A DNA stretch of 5,069 nucleotides, from NCBI GenBank assembly GCA_964473245.1, contig CAYYOL010000078.1, positions 1 through 5,069 on the forward strand. The letters are read 5' to 3'. Made by a program: the position numbers and the translations under genes. Positions 1-5,069 of this stretch are shown here, piece by piece; the stretch's first letter is position 1, and every line of letters begins with the position of its first letter. The stretch comes from CAYZJV01 sp964473245 (GTDB taxonomy: Bacteria; Spirochaetota; Spirochaetia; Sphaerochaetales; Sphaerochaetaceae). The notes under the pieces are model-generated. The model did not search any database and was not told the origin of the DNA. It worked only from the letters and a program-made list of their open reading frames with translations.

Positions 1-1349
1 TCCCGATCAGTATTCCTTCCGCCTCGTCGATCATCGTCGTTTCGTCGTGGTCTGCGATCTCTATCTGAAGAGCGATCTTCGCGACGTGGTCGCTTTTCTT
101 CACTCTTTTCTGCCGGTGGGGTCACCGGTGCGGCAGTCTCTCCCGGGTGTCTTCGCTCATAGCGCCGTTGTTTTGCATTCTTTTTCTCTTCATCCGGATT
201 ATCATCTTCCGAACTCAGGATATCGTCTTCATCCCAATCGAGCACGAACACATCATCTTCTTCATCAGCTTCGAACAGCCTGGAATCACCTTGATCCGTA
301 CTATCCTGAACATCCACCAGAGGCTTCACAGCCTCCACAGCTGCCTCGATCACACTCTCTGCGACGGGCTTCTTTTCAGTGACCTCTTGCTCCAGAGGCA
401 TCTGCACATCTTCTTTCTTCTCCAAAATCCAACTCCTTAGAGAACTCTTCTTCACGGAGAACCCGGGGGCCGCGATATCCCTCGTGATCTCTCGTATTTC
501 ATAACCGTGGACCTTCCGTTTTTCAAAACGGAAACCACCAAGATTCGTGGAAAACAATAACTTTCCACCAGTAACCAATAATCCGTTGAGGAGTTGAATG
601 AAGTAGATGTAGTCTCTTCGTACATCGAAGTCATGCTCCATTTTCCTGCTGTTGGAAAAACTCGGCGGGTCGAACACGATTATGTCGAACTTCCGTCGGT
701 CTTTCACAGCGTTCCGAATATACTCTGCAGCATCTTGGGAAACACAGGGATACGCACCCCCTGAAAATCCATTCGCGGCTAGATTCTGTTCACACCATTG
801 TGTGTATGTTGATGATAGGTCGACCGAGGTGACCGATCTGGCACCCCCGGCAGCGGCATAGACGCTGAATGATCCCGTGTACGAGAACAGGTTCAGCACC
901 TCGAGCCCTGCGCTCACCTCTCTGAGCGACTGTCTTGCAAACATTTGATCGAGAAACAACCCAGTATCGATTCGCTTGGTCAGATCGACCAAGAAGGAGA
1001 GACCATTCTCCTGCACCGTGACAGTGATCGACTGATCATCTTGCACATCGTGCTGCTCCTTACCCTGTCGCTTCTCTCTTCTATGGTAGATCACCCGGTT
1101 CGGTTCAATATAGACCATCCGTGAGACTATGTCACAGATCTCTTCGATATCCTCTTCCGGTATAGAGGTATCGCTGTAGTCGGTGATTCGGGCATACGGT
1201 CCGTAGAGATCCACGGTCACCGGAATGTCGGAAAGGTTGCGATCGTACACACGCATGGCATCCGTATTGCTCGTAAGCATGATGCGTCTCATCTGCAGCG
1301 CATTGCGCTTCAATAGTTTACCAAAATCCTTCGCTACGTATTCGTTCAT
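1..1349 (-). CDS. rlmK: RlmK-type 23S rRNA (guanine-N7) methyltransferase with long charged C-terminal tail, partial at left edge
   Basis: The minus strand is open without a stop from the ATG at 1349 to the window edge (449 codons). Residues 1-310 follow the RlmK half of E. coli RlmKL, which makes m7G2069 in 23S rRNA using SAM. Visible landmarks are VYDRNLSDIPVTVDLY near 34-49, the substrate-side block DLTKRIDTGLFLDQ at 122-135, SAM motif I LNLFSYTGS at 152-160, VDLS as motif II, and the catalytic-loop block DPPSFSNSRKME starting at D227. The RlmL half (THUMP plus m2G methyltransferase) is absent, so this is a stand-alone RlmK. After SWILEK (306-311) comes a tail of more than 138 residues: 360-388 has 17 acidic residues of 29, and 420-449 has 13 Arg of 30. 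Such tails usually bind RNA or proteins (inference). An in-frame ATG at 1370 would add seven residues; I prefer 1349 because nothing like a ribosome site precedes 1370. The 3' end lies outside the window. RlmI-like specificity is the main alternative. Confidence 0.88.
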   Translation of the reverse strand, partial: MNEYVAKDFGKLLKRNALQMRRIMLTSNTDAMRVYDRNLSDIPVTVDLYGPYARITDYSDTSIPEEDIEEICDIVSRMVYIEPNRVIYHRREKRQGKEQHDVQDDQSITVTVQENGLSFLVDLTKRIDTGLFLDQMFARQSLREVSAGLEVLNLFSYTGSFSVYAAAGGARSVTSVDLSSTYTQWCEQNLAANGFSGGAYPCVSQDAAEYIRNAVKDRRKFDIIVFDPPSFSNSRKMEHDFDVRRDYIYFIQLLNGLLVTGGKLLFSTNLGGFRFEKRKVHGYEIREITRDIAAPGFSVKKSSLRSWILEKKEDVQMPLEQEVTEKKPVAESVIEAAVEAVKPLVDVQDSTDQGDSRLFEADEEDDVFVLDWDEDDILSSEDDNPDEEKKNAKQRRYERRHPGETAAPVTPPAEKSEEKRPRREDRSSDRDRRPRRNDDDRRGGRNTDR

Positions 1350-1359
1350 TACCTTCCGA

Positions 1360-1388
1360 TTGCCTTTCATCGCGGGAGTATATATGAT
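1360..1388 (+). promoter_or_regulatory. Sigma70-type promoter for the plus-strand gene cluster
   Basis: TTGCCT (1360-1365) and TATGAT (1383-1388) are separated by exactly 17 bases, and A-rich DNA with eight A in a row follows at 1394-1401. Transcription would start near 1395, about 25 bases before the ATG at 1421. The -35 box lies between the two candidate start codons of the divergent methyltransferase gene. On the opposite strand TATACT (1382 down to 1377) is a possible -10 box without a recognisable -35, so the two promoters may overlap. Confidence 0.55.
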
Positions 1389-1420
1389 AAAGTAAAAAAA
1401 AGATAGAGAGAGGAAAGTCA

Positions 1421-1906
1421 ATGGAAGACGATGCGAAACAATTCATCGAAGCCCTTGAGGCCCGATTCGGTGGCCCTGTCGGGTACCGCACCTACAGTAC
1501 ATGGTTTGCATCGGATCAGGGGACAGTTAGAGAGTTCGGTGTCTTCATCTATGAGATAGACGGCGTCTTCCACTTTGAAGATTTCGAGAGGAAGCCCTCC
1601 ATGTTCGGGTTTTCAATGAAACCGCGAAAGAATCAGCCTCCCTATGTGAAGTTTGAAGGAAGTTTCCTACCTGAGCACATTGAACGGATCGAGACCGTGA
1701 CGAAATCGAGTGCACAATCGGTGGCGCAAGGACTCAGACAGCCACAGGCCGTTGCTCCTGCGAGTATGCTCCAAAAGATTTTCAGTCCACTGGTAACCCA
1801 GGTGGTCTTGACCGGTGGTACTACCTATTTTTTTGAACTGATCAACCAGAAAGAATTTATCCAGGCACTCAAGGAGGAGACCGATGGGCGCATTCAAGGC
1901 GTATGA
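1421..1906 (+). CDS. Conserved-looking protein of unknown function, first gene of the sugar-phosphate cluster
   Basis: This 161-residue protein is not recognised. The start is well supported by AGAGGAAAG at 1409-1417, just upstream of the ATG. There is no signal peptide or membrane segment, so it should be cytoplasmic. Residues 1-16 look helical. Residues 20-80 look beta-rich with many aromatics (GYRTYSTWF, FGVFIYEIDGVFHFEDF). Residues 97-116 are a Gln/Ala-rich linker. Residues 117-151 read as strand, turn, then helix (VTQVVLTGGTTYFFEL, then NQKEFIQALKEE). The final strand-helix pattern recalls the end of bacterial PH-like domains, but this is a weak guess. The last 23 bases overlap the phosphomutase gene in another frame, and the ribosome site for that gene lies inside this one, so the two are probably translationally coupled. 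This suggests co-expression but not a function. Confidence 0.85.
   Translation: MEDDAKQFIEALEARFGGPVGYRTYSTWFASDQGTVREFGVFIYEIDGVFHFEDFERKPSMFGFSMKPRKNQPPYVKFEGSFLPEHIERIETVTKSSAQSVAQGLRQPQAVAPASMLQKIFSPLVTQVVLTGGTTYFFELINQKEFIQALKEETDGRIQGV
1871..1879 (+). promoter_or_regulatory. Strong ribosome binding site inside the upstream gene
   Basis: AAGGAGGAG is a near-perfect Shine-Dalgarno sequence ending a few bases before the ATG at 1884. It lies within the last codons of the preceding gene. It fixes the phosphomutase start and means ribosomes finishing the upstream gene pass over this site before stopping at 1906. Confidence 0.85.
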
Positions 1907-3221
1907 TATTCGTGGTATTTACAACAAGGACTTCGATAAGCAGTTCGTATATAAAGTGGGCTATTTTCTCCCCTCCCTGTTAGAATCCGATCACGTAGTC
2001 GTTGGGCGCGATGTCCGTACTACGAGCGATGAGATCTATGAATATCTGTGTAAGGGAATCAATGACAGTGGGGCCGATGTCTGGAATATCGGTCATGCCA
2101 CGACTCCCATGGTCTATTATGCAACGGTGCATCTTGCCGCCGACGCATCGGTCCAGATAACTGCGAGTCATAATCCGGCAATCTACAACGGCCTGAAGAT
2201 ATCGAGAACCAGAGCCCTCCCTGTGGGTGAAAACTCTGGACTCAAGGACCTAGAACAACTGGTCCTGCATGGAACGATCACCAAGTCGAAGAAACCGGGA
2301 AAGGTGATCGACAAACCGGTCAAGGATGCGTATCTCGACTTTCTCCGCTCCTACGTGCCCGACCTGAGTGGAGTGAATGTAAGTATCGACCTCTCCCATG
2401 GCATGGCGAACCTTTTGGTAAAGGATCTGCTTGGCCCTGATCACCACTATCTGTACGATCATTTTGACGGCACCTTCCCTGCTCATGAACCGAACCCTCT
2501 GGAGGAAGAGAACTGCGCAGACATCAAAGCTGCCGTACTGGAAAACCATAGCGATCTCGGGATCATCTTCGATGGCGATGCGGATCGGGTCATGTTCATC
2601 GATGAGCAGGGGAAATTCATTCAACCAGATTATATTACCGCGGTAATCGGTGCATACTTTCTCGAGCAGGAGAAGGGGAATGTACTCCAGGATATCCGCA
2701 CCAGTCGATCGACGACCGAATATCTGGAGAAACTGGGAGCTCGAGTGACTACCTGGAAAGTCGGACACGCATACGCAAAGGTCAAACTCAGGGATATTGA
2801 AGGCATATTCGGCGGCGAACTTGCCGGTCACTACTACTTTAGAGATTTCTATAACTGTGACTCGGGAATTCTCGCAGCACTGATTGTACTCCAGGTGGTC
2901 GCGAAACTCCGATCTGAGGGGAAGACTTTCTCGGAACTCATGCAGACTATCGTGACCTATGCAAACAGTGGAGAGCGAAACTTCAAACTCGAACAGAAAG
3001 ATGCAGCCATGGCTGCACTATATGAGAAATATGCTGTCGAACAAGATCCGCTACTGGTGCTCGATTTCGATGGATACCGAATAGAGTTCGCCGACTGGTG
3101 GTTCAATGTTCGAAAATCCAACACTGAGCCCTATCTTAGGCTCGTGGCGGAGGCAAAGACCCAAGAGCAGCTACAGGAGAAGGTCGAAGAGATCTCTGCG
3201 ATCATCAGAAGTTTCTCATAG
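1884..3221 (+). CDS. manB: Phosphomannomutase/phosphoglucomutase (alpha-D-phosphohexomutase family)
   Basis: This cytoplasmic enzyme interconverts hexose 6-phosphates and 1-phosphates, feeding GDP-mannose and UDP-glucose synthesis. At 445 residues it is normal size for the four-domain alpha-D-phosphohexomutase family. All four signatures are present. AYDIRG is at 6-11. The phosphoserine loop TASHNP is at 93-98, with Ser95 the phosphorylated residue. The magnesium loop DGDADR is at 230-235. The sugar-recognition loop GELAGH is at 311-316, followed by YYFRDFYNCDSG. The phosphate-binding loop RKSNTEPYLRL is at 410-420. The GE(M/L)(S/A)xH plus RxSNTEP combination fits the bifunctional PMM/PGM branch better than glucosamine mutase GlmM; manB is therefore a family symbol, and the preferred sugar cannot be read from sequence. 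The start has a strong Shine-Dalgarno. The gene overlaps the upstream gene by 23 bases and is followed after 30 bases by galE, as expected for a nucleotide-sugar operon. No damage is visible. Confidence 0.95.
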   Translation: MGAFKAYDIRGIYNKDFDKQFVYKVGYFLPSLLESDHVVVGRDVRTTSDEIYEYLCKGINDSGADVWNIGHATTPMVYYATVHLAADASVQITASHNPAIYNGLKISRTRALPVGENSGLKDLEQLVLHGTITKSKKPGKVIDKPVKDAYLDFLRSYVPDLSGVNVSIDLSHGMANLLVKDLLGPDHHYLYDHFDGTFPAHEPNPLEEENCADIKAAVLENHSDLGIIFDGDADRVMFIDEQGKFIQPDYITAVIGAYFLEQEKGNVLQDIRTSRSTTEYLEKLGARVTTWKVGHAYAKVKLRDIEGIFGGELAGHYYFRDFYNCDSGILAALIVLQVVAKLRSEGKTFSELMQTIVTYANSGERNFKLEQKDAAMAALYEKYAVEQDPLLVLDFDGYRIEFADWWFNVRKSNTEPYLRLVAEAKTQEQLQEKVEEISAIIRSFS

Positions 3222-3238
3222 ACTATCCAAATGCATGC

Positions 3239-3246
3239 AAGGAGAG
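3239..3246 (+). promoter_or_regulatory. Ribosome binding site that sets the galE start
   Basis: AAGGAGAG lies a few bases before the ATG at 3252. It overlaps the codons that would follow the earlier in-frame ATG at 3231, so it supports 3252 as the true start. That start also places the Rossmann strand MKVLLCGGAGYIG at the N-terminus, as in known GalE proteins. Confidence 0.8.
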
Positions 3247-3251
3247 AATCA

Positions 3252-4235
3252 ATGAAAGTCCTACTGTGTGGAGGTGCCGGTTACATAGGCACGCATGTGG
3301 CCCTCGAATTTCTGAAACAGGGAGATACTGTCGGTATTCTCGATGACTTTTCGAGTGGGCTTCACGAGAACGTAGACGCTCGTACACACCTCTACGAAGG
3401 TAGCATCCTCGATAAAGAGGTGTTAGATCGCGCGCTGCGAGACTCTTGGGACGTCGTGATTCACCTTGCCGCATTCAAGGCTGCAGGAGAGTCGATGCTC
3501 GATCCAGCAAAATATGCGGTGAACAATATCAGCGGCTCATTGCTTATGCTTGCTGCGTGCATAGAGTACGGTGTAGATAAGTTCATTCTCTCTTCGTCTG
3601 CTGCAGTCTATGGAGAACCACAATACCTACCGATCGACGAGAAGCACCCTACCCAACCCGAAAACTATTATGGATACACCAAATTGGCAATCGAGGAAAA
3701 CCTTGCCTGGTTCTCAAAGCTCAAAGGACTCTCGTATGTATCTCTACGATACTTCAACGCTGCAGGGTACGACCCCTCGGGGGCTATGCTCGGTCTCGAA
3801 AGGAACCCTGCGAACCTCATTCCTGTGGTTATGGAGGTTGCCAGCGGCATGCGGAAAGAGATGCAGGTATTTGGCAACGATTATCCTACTGAAGATGGGA
3901 CTGGAGTTCGCGACTATGTACATGTAACCGATCTGGCGATCGCTCATGTGCTGGCTGCCGATTATCTGATGGCTGGTAAAGAATCTCTGGTGGTCAACCT
4001 TGGTAGCGAACAGGGTCTGAGCGTACAGGAGATCATCGATTCAGCCCGGAAGATCACAGGCTCCGCCATCGCCACCAATGTGGTCGACAGGCGCCTTGGA
4101 GACCCCGCTAAACTCGTTGCCTCTTCTGCGTTGGCAAAGGATCGACTCGGTTGGGAACCCCGGCTCAGTTCAGTCGATTCCATCATCGAAACCACATGGA
4201 GGGTCTATGAGGCCACTCGGGGGAAAAACGGGTGA
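3252..4235 (+). CDS. galE: UDP-glucose 4-epimerase GalE
   Basis: This NAD-dependent extended short-chain dehydrogenase/reductase interconverts UDP-glucose and UDP-galactose in the cytoplasm. It has 327 residues, slightly shorter than the 338 of E. coli GalE. The NAD-binding motif GGAGYIG is at 7-13, with the acidic pair Asp31-Asp32 ending strand 2. LSSSAAVYG at 113-121 supplies the catalytic Ser116, and YGYTK at 140-144 gives the catalytic Tyr140 and Lys144. RYFNAAG (166-172), NLIPVV (188-193) and YPTEDGTGVRDYVHV (211-225) are the GalE substrate-domain blocks. By hand alignment, the position of the E. coli Tyr299 gate, which limits use of N-acetylated sugars, is Lys287 in DPAKLVA. Activity on UDP-GlcNAc/GalNAc therefore cannot be excluded. 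It sits 30 bases after the phosphomutase with no terminator between, so they probably share a transcript. The upstream ATG at 3231 was rejected on ribosome-site grounds. Confidence 0.96.
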   Translation: MKVLLCGGAGYIGTHVALEFLKQGDTVGILDDFSSGLHENVDARTHLYEGSILDKEVLDRALRDSWDVVIHLAAFKAAGESMLDPAKYAVNNISGSLLMLAACIEYGVDKFILSSSAAVYGEPQYLPIDEKHPTQPENYYGYTKLAIEENLAWFSKLKGLSYVSLRYFNAAGYDPSGAMLGLERNPANLIPVVMEVASGMRKEMQVFGNDYPTEDGTGVRDYVHVTDLAIAHVLAADYLMAGKESLVVNLGSEQGLSVQEIIDSARKITGSAIATNVVDRRLGDPAKLVASSALAKDRLGWEPRLSSVDSIIETTWRVYEATRGKNG

Positions 4236-4250
4236 ACCTACTGAAACGTA

Positions 4251-4279
4251 TTGACATGAACAGGGGAATCCGGTAGATT
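4251..4279 (+). promoter_or_regulatory. Sigma70-type promoter for tRNA-Asn
   Basis: A perfect TTGACA (4251-4256) and TAGATT (4274-4279) are 17 bases apart. Transcription would start around 4286, leaving a leader of about 24 bases before the mature tRNA end at 4310. The promoter begins 15 bases after the galE stop, with no terminator between, so galE readthrough could also enter the tRNA gene. Confidence 0.7.
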
Positions 4280-4309
4280 ACCCATTGTTCGCACAATGTG
4301 TGGAAACAT

Positions 4310-4370
<61 letters not shown>

Positions 4371-4382
<12 letters not shown>

Positions 4383-4423
4383 CTTAAGCAATTCCTTTTA
4401 TTAAAAGGAGTTGCTTTTTATTT
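4371..4423 (+). repeat. Direct repeat, copy 1: tRNA-Asn 3' end plus terminator
   Basis: This segment starts in the T stem of tRNA-Asn and runs through the terminator. It aligns without gaps to 4872-4924 at 40 of 53 positions, counted by hand. Shared blocks include CGTCC, AGCT, CAAT and CCTTTTATTA. The conserved left boundary inside the tRNA 3' end is typical of tRNA-targeted integration sites or of a tandem tRNA duplication. Confidence 0.5.
4386..4423 (+). terminator. Strong intrinsic terminator after tRNA-Asn
   Basis: Bases 4386-4399 (AAGCAATTCCTTTT) pair along all 14 positions, with one T-G wobble, with 4403-4416 (AAAAGGAGTTGCTT) around the 3-base loop ATT. A T-rich tail, TTTTTATTT, runs from 4415. 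The stem begins four bases after the tRNA discriminator. It should end the tRNA transcript and any readthrough from galE. The A-rich left arm could also let it act on the minus strand. Confidence 0.88.
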
Positions 4424-4526
4424 GGCTCAACTCATTTTGGTTCATGCCCGAACCTTGTGTGACAGGAAGGACCTGTTCTTTGGATTTTTTCTGTTTCTTA
4501 CCTTTGTGGTGGACAGTGTTTCTTGA
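4424..4526. other. Spacer without a recognisable gene
   Basis: No frame here gives a protein I recognise. Short frames are open on both strands, the longest being Lys-rich on the minus strand, but they run into the terminator hairpin and have no convincing ribosome site. In the frame of the downstream remnant a stop occurs at 4524-4526. If a longer antitoxin gene once began here, it has been destroyed. Confidence 0.4.
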
Positions 4527-4613
4527 GGTAAGCCCCTGTACTTCGTGGCTTTCAGTCCCACCGATACCAACAGACACACATTTTCCGAGCTTGTCGAAAT
4601 GATGCAGTCTTGA
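4527..4613 (+). pseudogene. C-terminal remnant of the gene preceding the PIN toxin (possible antitoxin)
   Basis: The frame reads GKPLYFVAFSPTDTN and then RHTFSELVEMMQS before a TGA at 4611-4613. The composition is protein-like, ending in an amphipathic helix. The TGA overlaps the next ATG as TGATG, the usual coupling of an antitoxin to its toxin. A stop at 4524-4526 cuts the frame upstream and no start is available. I do not recognise the family; calling it an antitoxin rests only on its position and the overlap. DUF4411 toxins are often preceded by an XRE/ImmA-type gene, but no helix-turn-helix or HExxH is visible here. Confidence 0.4.
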
Positions 4614-4834
4614 TGCCAAGGGGGGGCCATCTATCTGATAGATTCAAATTCCCTGATCACACCGAAGAATTCATACTATCCGTTCGACATCGCACCAAGA
4701 TTCTGGAAGACTATGGTTGAGAAAATACAAAAGGGGTTCCTAGCAATCCTGAATCTTGTGAAGCAAGAAATCCTGAAGCCAAATGGAAAAGGTTTCTCCA
4801 TCTGGTAGACCGAATCGAGTCTGCAGCCATGTGA
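4613..4834 (+). pseudogene. Broken DUF4411-type PIN-domain toxin gene
   Basis: From 4629 the frame reads IYLIDSNSLITPKN followed by SYYPFDIAPRFWKTMVEKI and later ILNLVKQEIL. This is the N-terminal pattern I know from DUF4411 PIN-like proteins: first catalytic Asp in LIDSN (codon 4641-4643), a YYPFDIxPxFW block, and a conserved Glu in VKQEIL (codon 4767-4769). PIN toxins are metal-dependent RNases of toxin-antitoxin systems. The ATG at 4613 is out of frame with this sequence because seven G follow (4620-4626); six G would give MPRGAIYLIDSN. A TAG at 4806 ends the frame, but a one-base shift there continues as VDRIESAAM before a TGA at 4832. The C-terminal half, including the later acidic residues, is not found. 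Family proteins are roughly 160-180 residues, so this is a dead fragment. Family assignment is from memory. Confidence 0.6.
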
Positions 4835-4871
4835 ATGGCTGGATCTTGTTCATCTGTCAAGATCCTCGCTT

Positions 4872-4924
4872 CGTCCTAGAAAGCTCAAACAATACCTTTT
4901 ATTATAAGGATTTGACTTTTCATT
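4872..4924 (+). repeat. Direct repeat, copy 2: degraded tRNA 3' end plus terminator
   Basis: This is the partner of 4371-4423, offset by 501 bases. It keeps CGTCC from the tRNA T stem/acceptor junction, then AGCT where the tRNA ends, then the terminator core CCTTTTATTA and AAGGA with a T-rich tail. The acceptor G run is lost (TAGAA instead of GGGGG), so it cannot complete a tRNA. Only scattered similarity to the rest of the tRNA precedes it. The low-complexity T/A content raises the chance score, but the ungapped match over 53 positions is unlikely to be random. Confidence 0.5.
4885..4920 (+). terminator. Weak terminator-like hairpin in repeat copy 2
   Basis: TCAAA (4885-4889) can pair with TTTGA (4911-4915), and CCTT (4895-4898) with AAGG (4906-4909), with an asymmetric internal loop, followed by CTTTTCATTTT. 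It is the decayed counterpart of the strong hairpin at 4386-4423. Activity, if any, should be much weaker. Confidence 0.35.
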
Positions 4925-5069
4925 TTCTCTCTGCAGGAACCTGAAGACATTTCACCCTGCAACTCTTCCTTTCAGTAATATATCATGCTGAATTGCGCCC
5001 ATTCCTTTCGAGCAGGTGTTTGCCCTGCTCGCGATTCATGATAGTTTGGACCTATGGTACTACAAGACA
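4925..5069. other. Right-edge stretch with no identified gene
   Basis: No complete gene is visible. On the minus strand one frame is open from the right edge to a TGA at 4974-4972 (ending KEWAQFSMIYY), which could be the end of a convergent gene. On the plus strand another frame is open from 4945 to the edge, with an ATG at 5038 but no ribosome site. Neither is recognised and both are short enough to be chance. Confidence 0.3.
5009..5031. repeat. Perfect inverted repeat, 8-bp arms
   Basis: CGAGCAGG (5009-5016) and CCTGCTCG (5024-5031) form a perfect GC-rich 8-bp stem with a 7-base loop, TGTTTGC. No T run follows on either strand, so it is not a classical terminator. It could be an operator, an end of a mobile element or an RNA hairpin; nothing in the window decides. 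Confidence 0.5.

Noticed and set aside
47..440. Two plus-strand open frames of 111 and 97 codons
   Set aside because: They lie antisense to the charged tail of the methyltransferase gene. Their His/Leu/Pro-rich content simply mirrors the Glu/Asp/Arg codons of the minus strand.
452..634. Minus-strand open frame of 60 codons
   Set aside because: Another reading frame of the methyltransferase gene, whose own frame runs uninterrupted with clear family motifs.
2250..2831. Minus-strand open frame of 193 codons
   Set aside because: Entirely antisense to the phosphomutase, no ribosome site, no recognisable motif; a codon-bias shadow.
3231..3251. Earlier in-frame ATG for galE
   Set aside because: The Shine-Dalgarno AAGGAGAG sits inside this extension and serves the ATG at 3252, which matches the known GalE N-terminus.
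3223..3474. Minus-strand open frame of 83 codons over the start of galE
   Set aside because: Antisense to galE and its ribosome site, with no family resemblance.
4287..4309. Small CACA-ATG-TGTG hairpin in the tRNA leader
   Set aside because: Only four pairs; too short to claim a regulatory role.
4401..4630. Overlapping short open frames on both strands between the tRNA terminator and the toxin remnant
   Set aside because: They run into the terminator hairpin, have no ribosome site and show no recognisable domain. The Lys-rich minus-strand frame (KGKKQKKSKEQ) is low-complexity.

Overview
The window (about half G+C by eye) looks like a bacterial chromosome. The protein style (an RlmK-like rRNA methyltransferase with a long charged tail, and a compact phosphohexomutase plus GalE cluster) suggests a spirochaete, perhaps close to Sphaerochaeta. 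That placement is inferred from sequence flavour only and is weak.

Layout. (1) Bases 1-1349, minus strand: a long frame with no stop that leaves the left edge. It encodes an RlmK-type 23S rRNA methyltransferase domain followed by a low-complexity tail, first acidic and then Arg-rich. (2) Bases 1350-1420: a short divergent spacer with a good plus-strand promoter that reaches the start region of the methyltransferase gene. (3) Bases 1421-4235, plus strand: a three-gene cluster of a 161-residue protein of unknown function, a phosphomannomutase/phosphoglucomutase (overlapping it by 23 bases) and a UDP-glucose 4-epimerase GalE (30 bases further on). The last two enzymes supply sugar phosphates and UDP-galactose for surface glycans or for galactose and mannose metabolism. 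(4) Bases 4251-4423: a self-contained tRNA-Asn(GTT) unit with its own promoter and a strong intrinsic terminator. (5) Bases 4424-5069: no intact gene. This stretch holds what I read as the wreck of a toxin-antitoxin pair: a short C-terminal remnant whose TGA overlaps the ATG of a DUF4411-type PIN-domain toxin (TGATG). The toxin frame is broken by a run of seven G right after the start and by a second lesion about 190 bases later.

The most interesting observation is in region 5. The toxin wreck lies between two imperfect direct copies (40 of 53 positions identical, 501 bases apart) of a segment that begins in the 3' end of the tRNA-Asn gene and runs through its terminator. This resembles the decayed scar of a small insertion or duplication at the tRNA 3' end. 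The second copy still holds a weak terminator-like hairpin.
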